Assembly: GCA_024304885.1 (NCBI GenBank)
Contig: JALJOM010000003.1
Span: forward strand, 1,522,110 to 1,586,109
Direction: 5' to 3'
Length of the DNA stretch: 64,000 bases
Source: Beijerinckiaceae bacterium
GTDB taxonomy: Bacteria; Pseudomonadota; Alphaproteobacteria; Rhizobiales; Beijerinckiaceae
In this document: positions 9,714 through 18,004 of the stretch, piece after piece
How positions within the stretch are numbered: position 1 is the first letter of the stretch
Layout: every line of letters starts with the position of its first letter
Program-made: the position numbers and the translations under genes
The notes under the pieces: generated by a model
Database searches by the model: none
What the model was told of the DNA's origin: nothing
What the model saw: the letters and a program-made list of their open reading frames with translations, nothing else

Positions 9714-10290
9714 CGAATAGAACGGTATAGACGGCGCGCAGCGACGCGCAGTTGTACGCTCCCGTGATCGACTGGTCTCGAGAGCGGCGGCGACGATGTG
9801 ATCGTCTTCGTTTGCTAGAGCGGCGCCGCCTACGAGGACCACCCCCATACGCCGATATCCATCCATTCACAGGTGGGAAGGAACAAGGTCGTTGAATTAA
9901 CCAGGTCTTTCCTATTTCCTTCGGGCTCGGTGGGCAAGATCACGTGCATCGAGATCGGATTGGATGTACTGCGTACGCGCCGATCGTCTGTCCGGGTTGG
10001 CGGCTGGAATGAACCCACCGGAGCAGGCGACTCGTGCACGATCGGATGTATGCGTCTGCGGGCCATCATAGATGGGGGACCTGAGTGAACCACGTCGAAA
10101 TATGACCGGCGATCTAGTCCACTGATATTGGATTTATCGCCGGATCGGTATCCATAGCATAGGTGAGGTTTGGGACAGTCCGAGGACCTTTTGTTGTGTT
10201 CGAGACCTAAAGGCTCGGCACCAGGAGCTCGCCTGGATGGAGGGCGATGATGCCTAGAGGGGCGCGGAACTAGGGAAAGACAGCCATATC
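9714..10290. other. 577-bp gap between capsid and connector genes
   Basis: No gene I can support. The longest plausible frame is 9873-10088 on the plus strand (71 aa, no family recognised, no clear ribosome site). The usual small head gene between capsid and connector is absent or unrecognisable. A small CCAGG/CCTGG inverted repeat near 10230 is the only other structure seen. Confidence 0.5.
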
Positions 10291-11112
10291 ATGGGGCAGT
10301 CCAACGATCTTACCAGCCTAGCCGATCTCAAAAGCTGGCTTGGGGTGTCGGGTTCCGACGATGATGACCTTCTCGAGCGACTGGTTTCGCAGACGAGTCG
10401 CGCGATGCTCAAGTATCTTGATCGGTCATCGATCCTCCCCAATCGGTATACGGAATGTTTCGACGGAGGGAACGAGAAGTCGATTGTTCTACGTGAATGG
10501 CCGGTAACGTCGATCGAATCCTGCACCATGAACGGGCTATCGCTTCTTCCCTTGCATGGGGGAAATGGGACGACCGCAACGGCATACGTTCTCGACATCC
10601 CGGACACGCTTCCTCCAGGGCGTATGCAGAGGCTCTCGCTGCGCGGCGGCGTTTTTGCCCGTGGCGTGCAGAATATTGAAATCTCATACCACGCCGGGTA
10701 TCAGATCACAGCCGAGCCTGCTGTCGTACCGTTGGTCCCGCCCTACGAGATAGATGTCTTGGCTCCGCACGGGCGTTTTGCATCCGACATGGGGGTCCAT
10801 TACGCCAATGGAGTCTCGCTAACGAAGACCTCGGTGGTACCGGGTATCGGGCAGTATTTTTGCTCGGATGGCCTATATGTGTTCTCGGGCGCTGATTCGG
10901 GAGCGTCAGTGACCGTGTCGTACGGCTATGTGCCAAGTGACATCGCACGTTGCTGTATCGAGTGGGCGGCTGATCAGTACCAATATCGATTGAGGATTGG
11001 GCAGGCGACAAAATCCCTGGGCGGCCAGGAAAGCGTTTCATTCATCGTCAAGGACATGCCGGATTTCGTCAGAGCAGTCTTGCAGCCGTATAGACGGGTT
11101 GTTGGTACATGA
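10291..11112 (+). CDS. Head-tail connector (gp6-like) protein
   Basis: The N-terminal segment (LADLKSWLGVSGSDDDDLLE then helices ending in YLDRSS) matches the helical adaptor family that sits beneath the portal (HK97 gp6/phage head-tail connector). Family members are usually 100-200 aa; this one is 273 aa because residues about 168-214 form an extra module with the pattern YxFxxADxGxxVxVSYxY, which recurs in the tail tube protein. The C-terminal helix IEWAADQYQYR and final SVSFIVKDMPDFVRAVLQPY are typical of the family. It overlaps the next gene by 4 bases. Confidence 0.75.
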   Translation: MGQSNDLTSLADLKSWLGVSGSDDDDLLERLVSQTSRAMLKYLDRSSILPNRYTECFDGGNEKSIVLREWPVTSIESCTMNGLSLLPLHGGNGTTATAYVLDIPDTLPPGRMQRLSLRGGVFARGVQNIEISYHAGYQITAEPAVVPLVPPYEIDVLAPHGRFASDMGVHYANGVSLTKTSVVPGIGQYFCSDGLYVFSGADSGASVTVSYGYVPSDIARCCIEWAADQYQYRLRIGQATKSLGGQESVSFIVKDMPDFVRAVLQPYRRVVGT

Positions 11113-11555
11113 TGAGTTCCAATGAGCAACTACGGGGCTTTGTCCGCGAACGAGTTTCGAGGATTCGTGTGGCTCTTGTCGCAAGACTCGAAGGGCTCAG
11201 TGGCGGCAAAGGAGTAACAGAGGTACTCCGCGGTGCCTCACAGGCGTTGAGCTCTGTGGCTCTTGACCTCGATGGTGCTACCGAAGGTGCGGCGTCCGGC
11301 AAGGACGAGGAAAGCACCGTGCTTACTCTCGGAACGAAGAATGCCGCGCGTGACATTGCGAGCGGAAGGCGGTCGAAGATGGTGGGGCTAACGAATGGCT
11401 ATGCCCTGAATGTTGCGCGGATCGAACGGAACAATTCGGCGACCGAGGAGGACATAACAAAGCGCTCATTGGCCGGTACTGAAAAAGCGGGTCTCGCTTC
11501 GGACCTCAAAGCGGCAATCTCCGGCGCGCTAGGTCGTGGCCCGAACGGTGGCTGA
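11109..11555 (+). CDS. Hypothetical phage neck/tail-completion protein
   Basis: 148 aa, not recognised. It starts with an ATG overlapping the connector stop (ATGA). The protein is helical in character, Ala/Arg-rich with a C-terminal Gly/Asn tail, and no membrane segment. From its place between connector and tail terminator it may be a stopper or tail-completion protein, but the sequence itself does not show this. Confidence 0.55.
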   Translation: MMSSNEQLRGFVRERVSRIRVALVARLEGLSGGKGVTEVLRGASQALSSVALDLDGATEGAASGKDEESTVLTLGTKNAARDIASGRRSKMVGLTNGYALNVARIERNNSATEEDITKRSLAGTEKAGLASDLKAAISGALGRGPNGG

Positions 11556-11609
11556 AGTTCGGCTTTTGTCATCGGATCTTTATGCGTGAAATGCGGGGAG
11601 AGAGAGATT

Positions 11610-12056
11610 ATGGCGGTATCGACCCGCGAGTGTGCGATCGCCGCCCTGAGATCGCTCGTTGCGGACTCGTATACGTGGAAGACCGGACCGTACCGGCGTC
11701 TCAAGCTGTGGAGCGACGTGCCGTTCTCCTCACGTCCCGCTTGCTATCTCTACGAAGGCGGCGAGGACGTTTATGCGTGGACGGAAAATGCACGACCAAA
11801 GCGAATTATCGATGTAAGAATTTTCGCCTATATGAATGCAAAAGAGTCGAGCGTTGTCGGCGGTGCATTGCTTAACGACGTGATGGACGCGTTGGATGCA
11901 GCGTTCCTCCCGAGAGGCACGGATGTTGTTCTCGGCAGAAGCACGCTGGGTGGGACCGCGTATCAATGCCGAATTGACGGCAAGGTGTTGAAGGATCCCG
12001 GTGATCTCGACGGCGACGCATTGCTTGTCGTACCTGTCCGGATCGTTCTTCCATGA
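11610..12056 (+). CDS. Tail terminator-like protein
   Basis: 148 aa from an ATG preceded by GAGAGAGA. The pattern (an N-terminal helix, then YKWRPR-like basic strand, RPACYLYEGGED, a long beta segment and a C-terminal VVPVRIVLP strand) resembles small tail terminator/minor tail proteins of the lambda gpU or HK97 gp10 neighbourhood, which cap the tail tube at the head end. Assignment rests mainly on size and order; an in-frame GTG at 11586 is an alternative start. Confidence 0.5.
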   Translation: MAVSTRECAIAALRSLVADSYTWKTGPYRRLKLWSDVPFSSRPACYLYEGGEDVYAWTENARPKRIIDVRIFAYMNAKESSVVGGALLNDVMDALDAAFLPRGTDVVLGRSTLGGTAYQCRIDGKVLKDPGDLDGDALLVVPVRIVLP

Positions 12057-12323
12057 ATTCGGACAACGAGCAAGCAGATTTGGACCGCATCGTGAGCCTA
12101 CGTGAGTGTAGGTATCGTTGGCCGGCCGTAAACCGCGGCAGGTGAGCCCGTGTCGATGCAGGGGATCGGTCGTGAGCTGTGTCGCCGAGACTCGGCGAGC
12201 TGAGCGTGACCGCGATCACCTGAATTCGGTGTCGACACAATGGTTCGGTGGCGCATTTTGGCATTTGCTCCGGGATAGTCCTGCTAGCCGTCGTTAACCT
12301 AGGCGACAACATAGGGGAAAAGG

Positions 12324-13061
12324 ATGTATAGCTTCGGCACGGGCGTATTGCTTGGAACCCGCACGGATATTCCGAATGCGACGCCTGTGAATTTCGGGTT
12401 GGTCCAAGAAGTGACCATCGAGGAGACGGCTACGATAAAGGAGCTGCATGGTCAGTTTCAACGTGCGATTGTCGAGGCGCGCGGTACAATCAAGACGACC
12501 GGCAAGGCGAAGGTCGCGCGCATTTCGGGTTTGGCGTTCGCATATCTTTTCTACGGCGTGACACCTGCGGCAGGACAGCTCGCGACAGCGTTTGCGGAGG
12601 CGGGGACGATACCGGCTTCGTCTCCGTTCACTTTGTCCGTTGCGAACGCGGCCGGGTTTTCCGATGACAATGGGGTCGTGTATTTGGCGACTGGACTGCC
12701 ACTGATCAAGGTTGCGACAGCGCCGGATATTGGAGAGTATTCGGCATCAGCGGGTATATATTCGTTCAACGCAGCAGATGCGGGAAAAGCTGTGCTCGTG
12801 AGCTATACGTATTCGGTGAGTGGGATGGGTCACAAGTTTACGGTGAGCAACCAGCTCCTCGGTACCACGCCTACGTTTCAGGCGCAGTTCTATACGACCT
12901 TTCAGGGCCAGGCGGTTTCGCTGACATTGAACAACTGTACATCGAGCAAGTTCAGCTTCAAGACCAAGCTCGAAGATTTCGTGATGCCGGAGTTCGATTT
13001 TTCGTGTTTCGCCGATGCCGCCGGCAACGTCATGACATGGTCCTTCGCGGAGGTGTCGTGA
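12324..13061 (+). CDS. Major tail (tube) protein
   Basis: 245 aa, beta-rich and Thr/Ala/Gly-rich, located just before two small overlapping genes and the tape measure, the standard place of the tail tube subunit. Residues about 117-164 carry the module YxFxxADxGxxVxVSYxY also found in the connector; the remaining parts (QEVTIEETATIKELHGQF and a C-terminal LEDFVMPEFDFSCFADAAG) look like the tube fold itself. About 265 bases of untranslated sequence precede it. Confidence 0.75.
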   Translation: MYSFGTGVLLGTRTDIPNATPVNFGLVQEVTIEETATIKELHGQFQRAIVEARGTIKTTGKAKVARISGLAFAYLFYGVTPAAGQLATAFAEAGTIPASSPFTLSVANAAGFSDDNGVVYLATGLPLIKVATAPDIGEYSASAGIYSFNAADAGKAVLVSYTYSVSGMGHKFTVSNQLLGTTPTFQAQFYTTFQGQAVSLTLNNCTSSKFSFKTKLEDFVMPEFDFSCFADAAGNVMTWSFAEVS

Positions 13062-13062
13062 C

Positions 13063-13434
13063 ATGCGGTTGCAGCCGGAAAGGATCAGCTTGGGAGAGAA
13101 GGAGTGGGTCATCCGGCCGTTGACACTACGGCAAGTCCAAGAAATCGAGCCGATTCTCATGGAAGGAGATAAGGCATCGAGCGGAAGCATCGGGGCGGCG
13201 TTGGCAATTGTCGCGATCGCGATTCGGCGTGACGATCGGGAGGCCGCATCCAATCTCTTGGATATCGAAGCGACTGCAGCGGAAATCGGTGTCGCGATGG
13301 GTACCGTTTTGCGTTTGGGTGGCTTCATTCAGTCAGACGGGTCAGGAGGGTTGTCTTCGGGGGAAGCCCAGGCGGGTGTGACAGGTTCGGTCGAGGCTCC
13401 CGGCTCGATTTCGGAAATGTCTACGCCCGCTTGA
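13063..13434 (+). CDS. Tail assembly chaperone (gpG-like)
   Basis: 123 aa beginning one base after the tail tube stop, with GGAGG 9 bases before the ATG. The N-terminal WVIRPLTLRQVQEIEPIL pattern is typical of alphaproteobacterial phage tail chaperones that hold the tape measure during tail assembly. It overlaps the following gene by one base (TGATG) in the -1 frame. No slippery heptamer is evident at the overlap, so I read these as two coupled genes rather than a programmed frameshift. Confidence 0.6.
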   Translation: MRLQPERISLGEKEWVIRPLTLRQVQEIEPILMEGDKASSGSIGAALAIVAIAIRRDDREAASNLLDIEATAAEIGVAMGTVLRLGGFIQSDGSGGLSSGEAQAGVTGSVEAPGSISEMSTPA

Positions 13435-13661
13435 TGACTGCTTGTGGCTATACCCCTGACGAGATCGATGACATGGCGTTTTGTGACGTTCTCGGCCTCC
13501 TTGCGTATTGGGAGGAGTGGCCTCCGGTTCACGAGATTCTGAAATGCGTCTATCGCATCGAACGGAATAGGGAACCTCCTGCGAAATCCGGTGGGACCGA
13601 TCCGAGTGCTATCGGAGACCTTATTGCGAGATTCCCGGGTGGTTACGTCCGAGGAGGTTAG
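13434..13661 (+). CDS. Small tail assembly chaperone (gpT-like)
   Basis: 75 aa. The segment YTPDEIDDMAFCDVLGLLAY resembles the PxEIDxMxxxDxxxLL motif of the small chaperones encoded just before tape measure genes (GpT/TAC family). The stop of the preceding gene overlaps its ATG, so translation is probably coupled. Confidence 0.6.
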   Translation: MTACGYTPDEIDDMAFCDVLGLLAYWEEWPPVHEILKCVYRIERNREPPAKSGGTDPSAIGDLIARFPGGYVRGG

Positions 13662-13711
13662 ACCTATCGTTTTCGTGAAATCGATGGCGACTCAGACGAG
13701 GATCTGTTGCG

Positions 13712-14971
13712 ATGTCCGAAGATGTCATCATCAAGCTCAAAGCCGATGTTTCGGAGTTGGAGCGAGGGTTGCGCGAAGCCGCTACCGCGATGGATGCCAC
13801 CCTTGGTGCCATGAAAAGCGGAGCGTCGCAGCTCGAGGCATCCTTCGCATCGGTGTCCCGCGGCTATGGGGCGAATGCGGCCCAACGGGTCTCCGGCATG
13901 CAGTCGTCGAGCGCGGCCGAGCTGTCCGTCGCTCGGCAATTGGAGTCGAGTCGCTATGCTATCGCATTGAACGGGGTGAGAGAGCAAATTTCGCTCGTTC
14001 GCCAGCAAGCCCAGACGGCACAGATATCTCGTCAGCAGGAGCTCACGAGCCTCCTCGCTCTCGACCGCCAGAGGGAGGAGGTCGAGCGCAGGCATCTGCA
14101 GGTTGTGGCTGGTTTGCATCGTCAAGGAACCGCTGGTTACGTTGCTGCTCAGGCCAGGATGACGGAGATCGCGAGTGAGTCCGCGCTCCGACGACAGGAA
14201 ATCGAACGGACAGCTACGTCCCAAATGTACTACGACTATCGACGCTCGTTCGATCAAATAGGTGGGAGTGTATCGCGATCGATTACAGGCATGATCGCGG
14301 GCACGACATCTTTGCGGGACGCCGCACGCAACATCTTGCTGCAGGTTATCGAATCGTTCATTCAAGCCCGCATTCGCATGCTTACGGATTGGTTGGCCGG
14401 TGTAGCCGCGCAGACCACCGCGACGACTGCAGGCGAAGCGTCGAAGACCGCGGCTGTGGCAGCGGGTACCTCGGCGCGCGCGAGTTTGGAGACGAGTGCC
14501 GCGGCTGCGTCCGGGTTCGGCATCATATCGAACATCCTGAAGAGCATTTTTGCATCTGCAGCGCAGACGTTTGCAGGCATTTTTGGCTTTTTGTCGCCGA
14601 TTATGGGTCCTGCGGCCGCAGGGCCGGCGCTGGCGGGCCAGGCCACCGTGCTCGGCGTTGCGAGCGCGCTCCCGGCCTTCGACGTCGGCTCGTGGGAGCT
14701 GCCGAGCGACATGATTGCCCGCGTCCACAAGGGCGAGATGATCGTTCCCGCAAGCCCCGCGGCGGCTTGGCGTTCGGCGTTCGATCAAGGTCCGATCGGC
14801 GCGGGCAGGCAGGTCATGGTCAGCCCGTCGATCAACGTATCGATCCAGGCGATGGACGGTCAAAGCGTGCGTAGAGTCTTCAAGAACAATAGCCGCGAGA
14901 TGTCTCGGGCGATCGGCGAGGGTGTGCGGCTCGGAACCTATCTCGGCTCGAGCCGGCTCCGCGAGGCATGA
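13712..14971 (+). CDS. Tail tape measure protein
   Basis: 419 aa, with GAGGA 9 bases before the ATG. The N-terminus IIKLKADVSELERGLREA is the usual tape measure start; a long Gln/Arg/Glu-rich helical region (about 70-190) is followed by hydrophobic helices (about 260-325) and a C-terminal VHKGEMIVPA motif common in alphaproteobacterial tape measures. It is short, implying a short non-contractile tail. Base composition rises visibly from about 14.6 kb, inside this gene, and stays high to 18 kb, suggesting a recombination joint. Confidence 0.82.
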   Translation: MSEDVIIKLKADVSELERGLREAATAMDATLGAMKSGASQLEASFASVSRGYGANAAQRVSGMQSSSAAELSVARQLESSRYAIALNGVREQISLVRQQAQTAQISRQQELTSLLALDRQREEVERRHLQVVAGLHRQGTAGYVAAQARMTEIASESALRRQEIERTATSQMYYDYRRSFDQIGGSVSRSITGMIAGTTSLRDAARNILLQVIESFIQARIRMLTDWLAGVAAQTTATTAGEASKTAAVAAGTSARASLETSAAAASGFGIISNILKSIFASAAQTFAGIFGFLSPIMGPAAAGPALAGQATVLGVASALPAFDVGSWELPSDMIARVHKGEMIVPASPAAAWRSAFDQGPIGAGRQVMVSPSINVSIQAMDGQSVRRVFKNNSREMSRAIGEGVRLGTYLGSSRLREA

Positions 14972-14992
14972 TCCTCAAACGGGGCTCGGGAT

Positions 14993-16843
14993 GTGACCTA
15001 CATCAACGGGGCGAACCTGCTTCCTTCGACGGGGGAGTTCACCTATGCCACGACAGCGCGGATCGGTCAGCGCGTCACGGAAGCCATCGGCGTCGGAGTC
15101 AATTTCTACGCCTCCGGCAAGACCGCGGGGACCTATGCCGGCGAGGAGGCCGACTTTCCGCGCGCGATCGACCAGTTGCAAACGGCGTTCCCGGCTTGCA
15201 CGACAGTCTCGTTGATCGTGTCATGGTTCTTCAACTCGACGTCGGCGGGCTCGTGCAAGGTCTATCCTTCGACCACCTACCTCAACAACGGGAGCGTGAT
15301 CGATCCGAGCACGGGGACGCCCTACTGCACGGTCGATCATTCCTTCTATTACTGGAACGGCTCGGCGTTCACGCCGGATGAATGGCGGGTTTCGAGCCTC
15401 GACACGACATCGGCGGCGATCATCCCGATCAGCAAGATCGGATCGTCCTTCGCCTATGGCGGAACGCCTTCGGATCACTCGATCCTCGAGGCGATCGCCG
15501 ATCTGAAGTCGCGCGGCCTGCGCGTGGTCTTCTATCCGTTCCTGCTCGGGGACATCCCCGGTTCCTACCCGTGGCGTGGTCGAATCGGGCACTCGCCTGA
15601 CATGACGACGGCCGCCGAGAACGCGGTCGCCGCCTTCCTCGGCTCGGCAACGCCGGCGCAGTTCACGGCGAACGTCGGGCTCGGAACGGTCGCTTATACC
15701 GGGGCCGTGAACAACTTCTGCTACAGAAGGATGATCCTCCACTATGCCCATCTTTGCGCTATGGCCGGCGGTGTGGAGTTATTTCTTGTTGGATCTGAGC
15801 TGCGCGGTCTGGAAACCATTCGGGGGACTTCCTGGACCAAGGACGGCGGCGGTCCGCCGGCGACATGGGACTATCCCTTCGTCGCCGGATTGATCGACCT
15901 CGCCGACGACGTGCGGTCGATCTTCGACGCGGCGAGCCTGACCAAGGATTTCGCCGCCAAGCACAACCTGATCAGCTATGCTGCCGACTGGTCGAGCTGG
16001 ATGGGCTACCAGCACCCGGGCGAGGACGGACAATGGCCGCACCTCGACGCGCTGTGGTCGCATCCCAATATCGACCTCGTGTGCTTCGACAATTACCTGC
16101 CGTTGTCGGACTGGACGATGGGCGACGGTGGGCTCGACGTCCTGAATTGGGCCGTGCCGAGGTTCTCCGGGACCTGGCCGCCCGACGAGACGCAAATGAG
16201 TGGCCTCGGCCTCGCCGGGACGCCGAGCTTGCTCTCGAAACCCTATTTCAAGGCGAACATCGAGGGTGGCGAGAAGTTCAGTTGGTTCTATGCCGGCGAC
16301 GACGAGAACCTCGGCCGCGGGCTCGATCCGTCCGGCTCCGGGGACCAGGTCTCGCGGCCCGAGGGGGACCGCCTGGCGCAAGTCCGCTCGCGGTTCTACC
16401 CCGACCAGGAGCTCCTCGCGCCGAAGCAGCTTCGATGGTGGTGGAACAACGAGCACAAGGCGATCTACGACACCGGGGCCGGATGGGCGCCTCAAGGCAG
16501 CGCGACGGCATGGGCGGCGCAATCGAAATCGATCGCCTTCACCGAATACGGCTATCCGAGCTGCGACAAGGGCACGAACCAGCCGAACCTCTTCTTCGAC
16601 TCGAAGAGCTCGGAAAGCGGGACCCCATATTGGTCGATATGGCACTCGGTCTATGGCGGCAGCTATGCGCCGGTGCCTGACCGAACGATCGCGCCGCTCG
16701 CCCTGCAGGCGGTTCACGAATATTGGTTCGTGGACGGCAACAACGAGACGTCCGGATCCGGCGTCACGATGCTCGACCGGCCTTTTTTGCTCGGTCTGGT
16801 CCTGGGATGCGCGGCCGTTCCCCACCTTCCCGAAGCGGGGTGA
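14993..16843 (+). CDS. GTA TIM-barrel-like tail protein, N-terminal part
   Basis: 616 aa with the glycoside-hydrolase TIM-barrel-like domain found in the tail hub of RcGTA and related phages (family signatures such as YGYPSCDKGTNQPNLFFD and HEYWFVDGNNETSGSGVTML). The start is a GTG at 14993. The frame stops at 16843, but the expected continuation WDARPFPTFP is encoded in the +1 frame from about 16790, so the gene appears split at a T6 run (16783-16788); five Ts would restore one long protein to 17336. This may be a true frameshift mutation, slippage, or a sequencing error. In RcGTA this domain is fused to the hub; here the hub is separate. Confidence 0.8.
   Translation: MTYINGANLLPSTGEFTYATTARIGQRVTEAIGVGVNFYASGKTAGTYAGEEADFPRAIDQLQTAFPACTTVSLIVSWFFNSTSAGSCKVYPSTTYLNNGSVIDPSTGTPYCTVDHSFYYWNGSAFTPDEWRVSSLDTTSAAIIPISKIGSSFAYGGTPSDHSILEAIADLKSRGLRVVFYPFLLGDIPGSYPWRGRIGHSPDMTTAAENAVAAFLGSATPAQFTANVGLGTVAYTGAVNNFCYRRMILHYAHLCAMAGGVELFLVGSELRGLETIRGTSWTKDGGGPPATWDYPFVAGLIDLADDVRSIFDAASLTKDFAAKHNLISYAADWSSWMGYQHPGEDGQWPHLDALWSHPNIDLVCFDNYLPLSDWTMGDGGLDVLNWAVPRFSGTWPPDETQMSGLGLAGTPSLLSKPYFKANIEGGEKFSWFYAGDDENLGRGLDPSGSGDQVSRPEGDRLAQVRSRFYPDQELLAPKQLRWWWNNEHKAIYDTGAGWAPQGSATAWAAQSKSIAFTEYGYPSCDKGTNQPNLFFDSKSSESGTPYWSIWHSVYGGSYAPVPDRTIAPLALQAVHEYWFVDGNNETSGSGVTMLDRPFLLGLVLGCAAVPHLPEAG
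16783..16788 (+). other. T6 run at the apparent frameshift
   Basis: Codons CCT TTT TTG CTC run through six Ts. Removing one T joins the TIM-barrel frame to the downstream frame that encodes the conserved WDARPFP continuation. The site contains T TTT TTG, a classical -1 heptamer, but the needed shift is +1 (or -2). Confidence 0.6.
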
Positions 16844-16844
16844 C

Positions 16845-17336
16845 GTGTGGGGCGACGCGCCGAACTGGTCGGCCGGGCATTGGGTCGAGGGCAAGGAGCC
16901 ATATTTCCCGCCCGGTTCTACCGACCCGCCGCCCGGGCCTGGTGCATGGCCGGCCTTCCCGGTGCTCGTCGGGCAGGGCTGGTCGGTGACCTATTCGCCG
17001 AAGCATGTCGTGATGCACGAGGAGCACGTCTCCGGCCGTGAGGCCCGAGCGGCGCGAACCTCGGAACCATTGCTCGAGATCGAGCTCACATACGATGTGC
17101 TGCGCATGGGCAGCCCCGCGGAGCTCGAAACGCTCGCCGGGTTCTATGCTGGGCGGAAGGCCGCCAATGCGCCGTTCATCTTCCCTGTGCCGACTGCGCT
17201 CGTCCCCGGGTCAGGCCCGGGGATCGAAACGTCGATTACGGCTCGCTTCGTCGACGACCATCTCGACCTCGAGGAATTCGTCTCGCGGCTCTGGCGCGGC
17301 GAGGCGGTCAAGATCGCGCAAGTGAGAGGTGAGTAG
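16845..17336 (+). CDS. DUF2460-like C-terminal part of the TIM-barrel protein
   Basis: The reading frame gives WGDAPNWSAGHWVEGK, the usual sequence following the GTA TIM barrel, then a DUF2460-like domain (FPVLVGQGWSVTYSPK, HVSGREAR, FVDDHLDLEEFVSRLW). It could be translated on its own from a GTG at 16845, two bases after the upstream stop, or as the end of a frameshifted fusion starting at 14993. The domain is similar to the complete DUF2460 protein next door, so the locus holds two copies. It overlaps the next gene by one base (TAGTG). Confidence 0.6.
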   Translation: MWGDAPNWSAGHWVEGKEPYFPPGSTDPPPGPGAWPAFPVLVGQGWSVTYSPKHVVMHEEHVSGREARAARTSEPLLEIELTYDVLRMGSPAELETLAGFYAGRKAANAPFIFPVPTALVPGSGPGIETSITARFVDDHLDLEEFVSRLWRGEAVKIAQVRGE

Positions 17337-17944
17337 TGCCGCCGCCAGTCTTTCCGAACCTTGCCGGCCAAGGCTGGTCGGTGCACAAGCGGCCCGGCTT
17401 CTCGACGCGGACGGCGACCCATGTCTCCGGCCGCGAGGTCAGGGTGCCTTTCTTTTCGTTCCCGCTTTACGAGTTCGAGCTGATGTTCGAAGGTCTCGAC
17501 TCGGACGGGAGCTTCCCGGGCCTCGGCGCGAGCTCGCTGCAGAGCCTCATGGGGCTCTACCTGCAGGCTCGAGGCAGCTACGGGACCTTCCTCTATACGG
17601 ATCCGACGGATAGCGCTGCGACGGCGCAGCTCCTCGGGATCGGAGACGGATCGAGAACCGCCTTCACATTCCAGCGCACGCTCGGCGGGGCAATCGAGCC
17701 CGTGTCCTACGTCACGAGCGTGTCCAACGTCTATCTGAACGGGATCGACCAGCCGAGCGGGTGGAGCTTCACCGCGCCGCGGACGCTGACCTTCTCGGTC
17801 GCGCCAGAAAATGGTGTGACAGTCACCGCGACGTTCACCTACGCTTTTGAATGCCGGTTCCTCGACGACCAGGTCGATTTCGAGAACTTCATGAGCGGAC
17901 TGTGGAAGGTCGAGAGCCTGAAGTTCAGGAGCGTGAAGTCATAG
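17336..17944 (+). CDS. DUF2460 distal tail protein
   Basis: 202 aa, similar to the RcGTA gp12 family (distal tail ring). The N-terminus VFPNLAGQGWSVHKRPGFST and C-terminus RFLDDQVDFENFMSGLWKVE are diagnostic. Between them, residues about 99-172 form an inserted beta module (GDGSRT..., SVSNVYLNG, FTAPRTLTFS) that is also present in the glycosidase at 25667-27508. The GTG start overlaps the preceding stop by one base. Confidence 0.82.
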   Translation: MPPPVFPNLAGQGWSVHKRPGFSTRTATHVSGREVRVPFFSFPLYEFELMFEGLDSDGSFPGLGASSLQSLMGLYLQARGSYGTFLYTDPTDSAATAQLLGIGDGSRTAFTFQRTLGGAIEPVSYVTSVSNVYLNGIDQPSGWSFTAPRTLTFSVAPENGVTVTATFTYAFECRFLDDQVDFENFMSGLWKVESLKFRSVKS

Positions 17945-17974
17945 CATGAATTCCATCTCCCCACGAGGGTAGGT

Positions 17975-17991
17975 GCCTCGCGTAGCGAGGC
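17975..17991 (+). repeat. Short hairpin between tail genes
   Basis: GCCTCGC-GTA-GCGAGGC forms a perfect 7-bp stem with a 3-base loop in the 60-base gap before the DUF2163 gene. There is no T-run, so it is more likely an RNA-processing or attenuation hairpin than a terminator. Confidence 0.35.
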
Positions 17992-18004
17992 GAATGAGGG
18001 GTAA

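Noticed and set aside
13431-13440. Programmed frameshift between the two tail chaperone genes
   Set aside because: No slippery sequence is visible at the overlap, and each gene has its own start; coupled translation is sufficient.
16783-16789. Programmed -1 frameshift at T TTT TTG
   Set aside because: The heptamer is in phase for -1, but the downstream conserved frame is +1, so a classical -1 slip would not produce the product.
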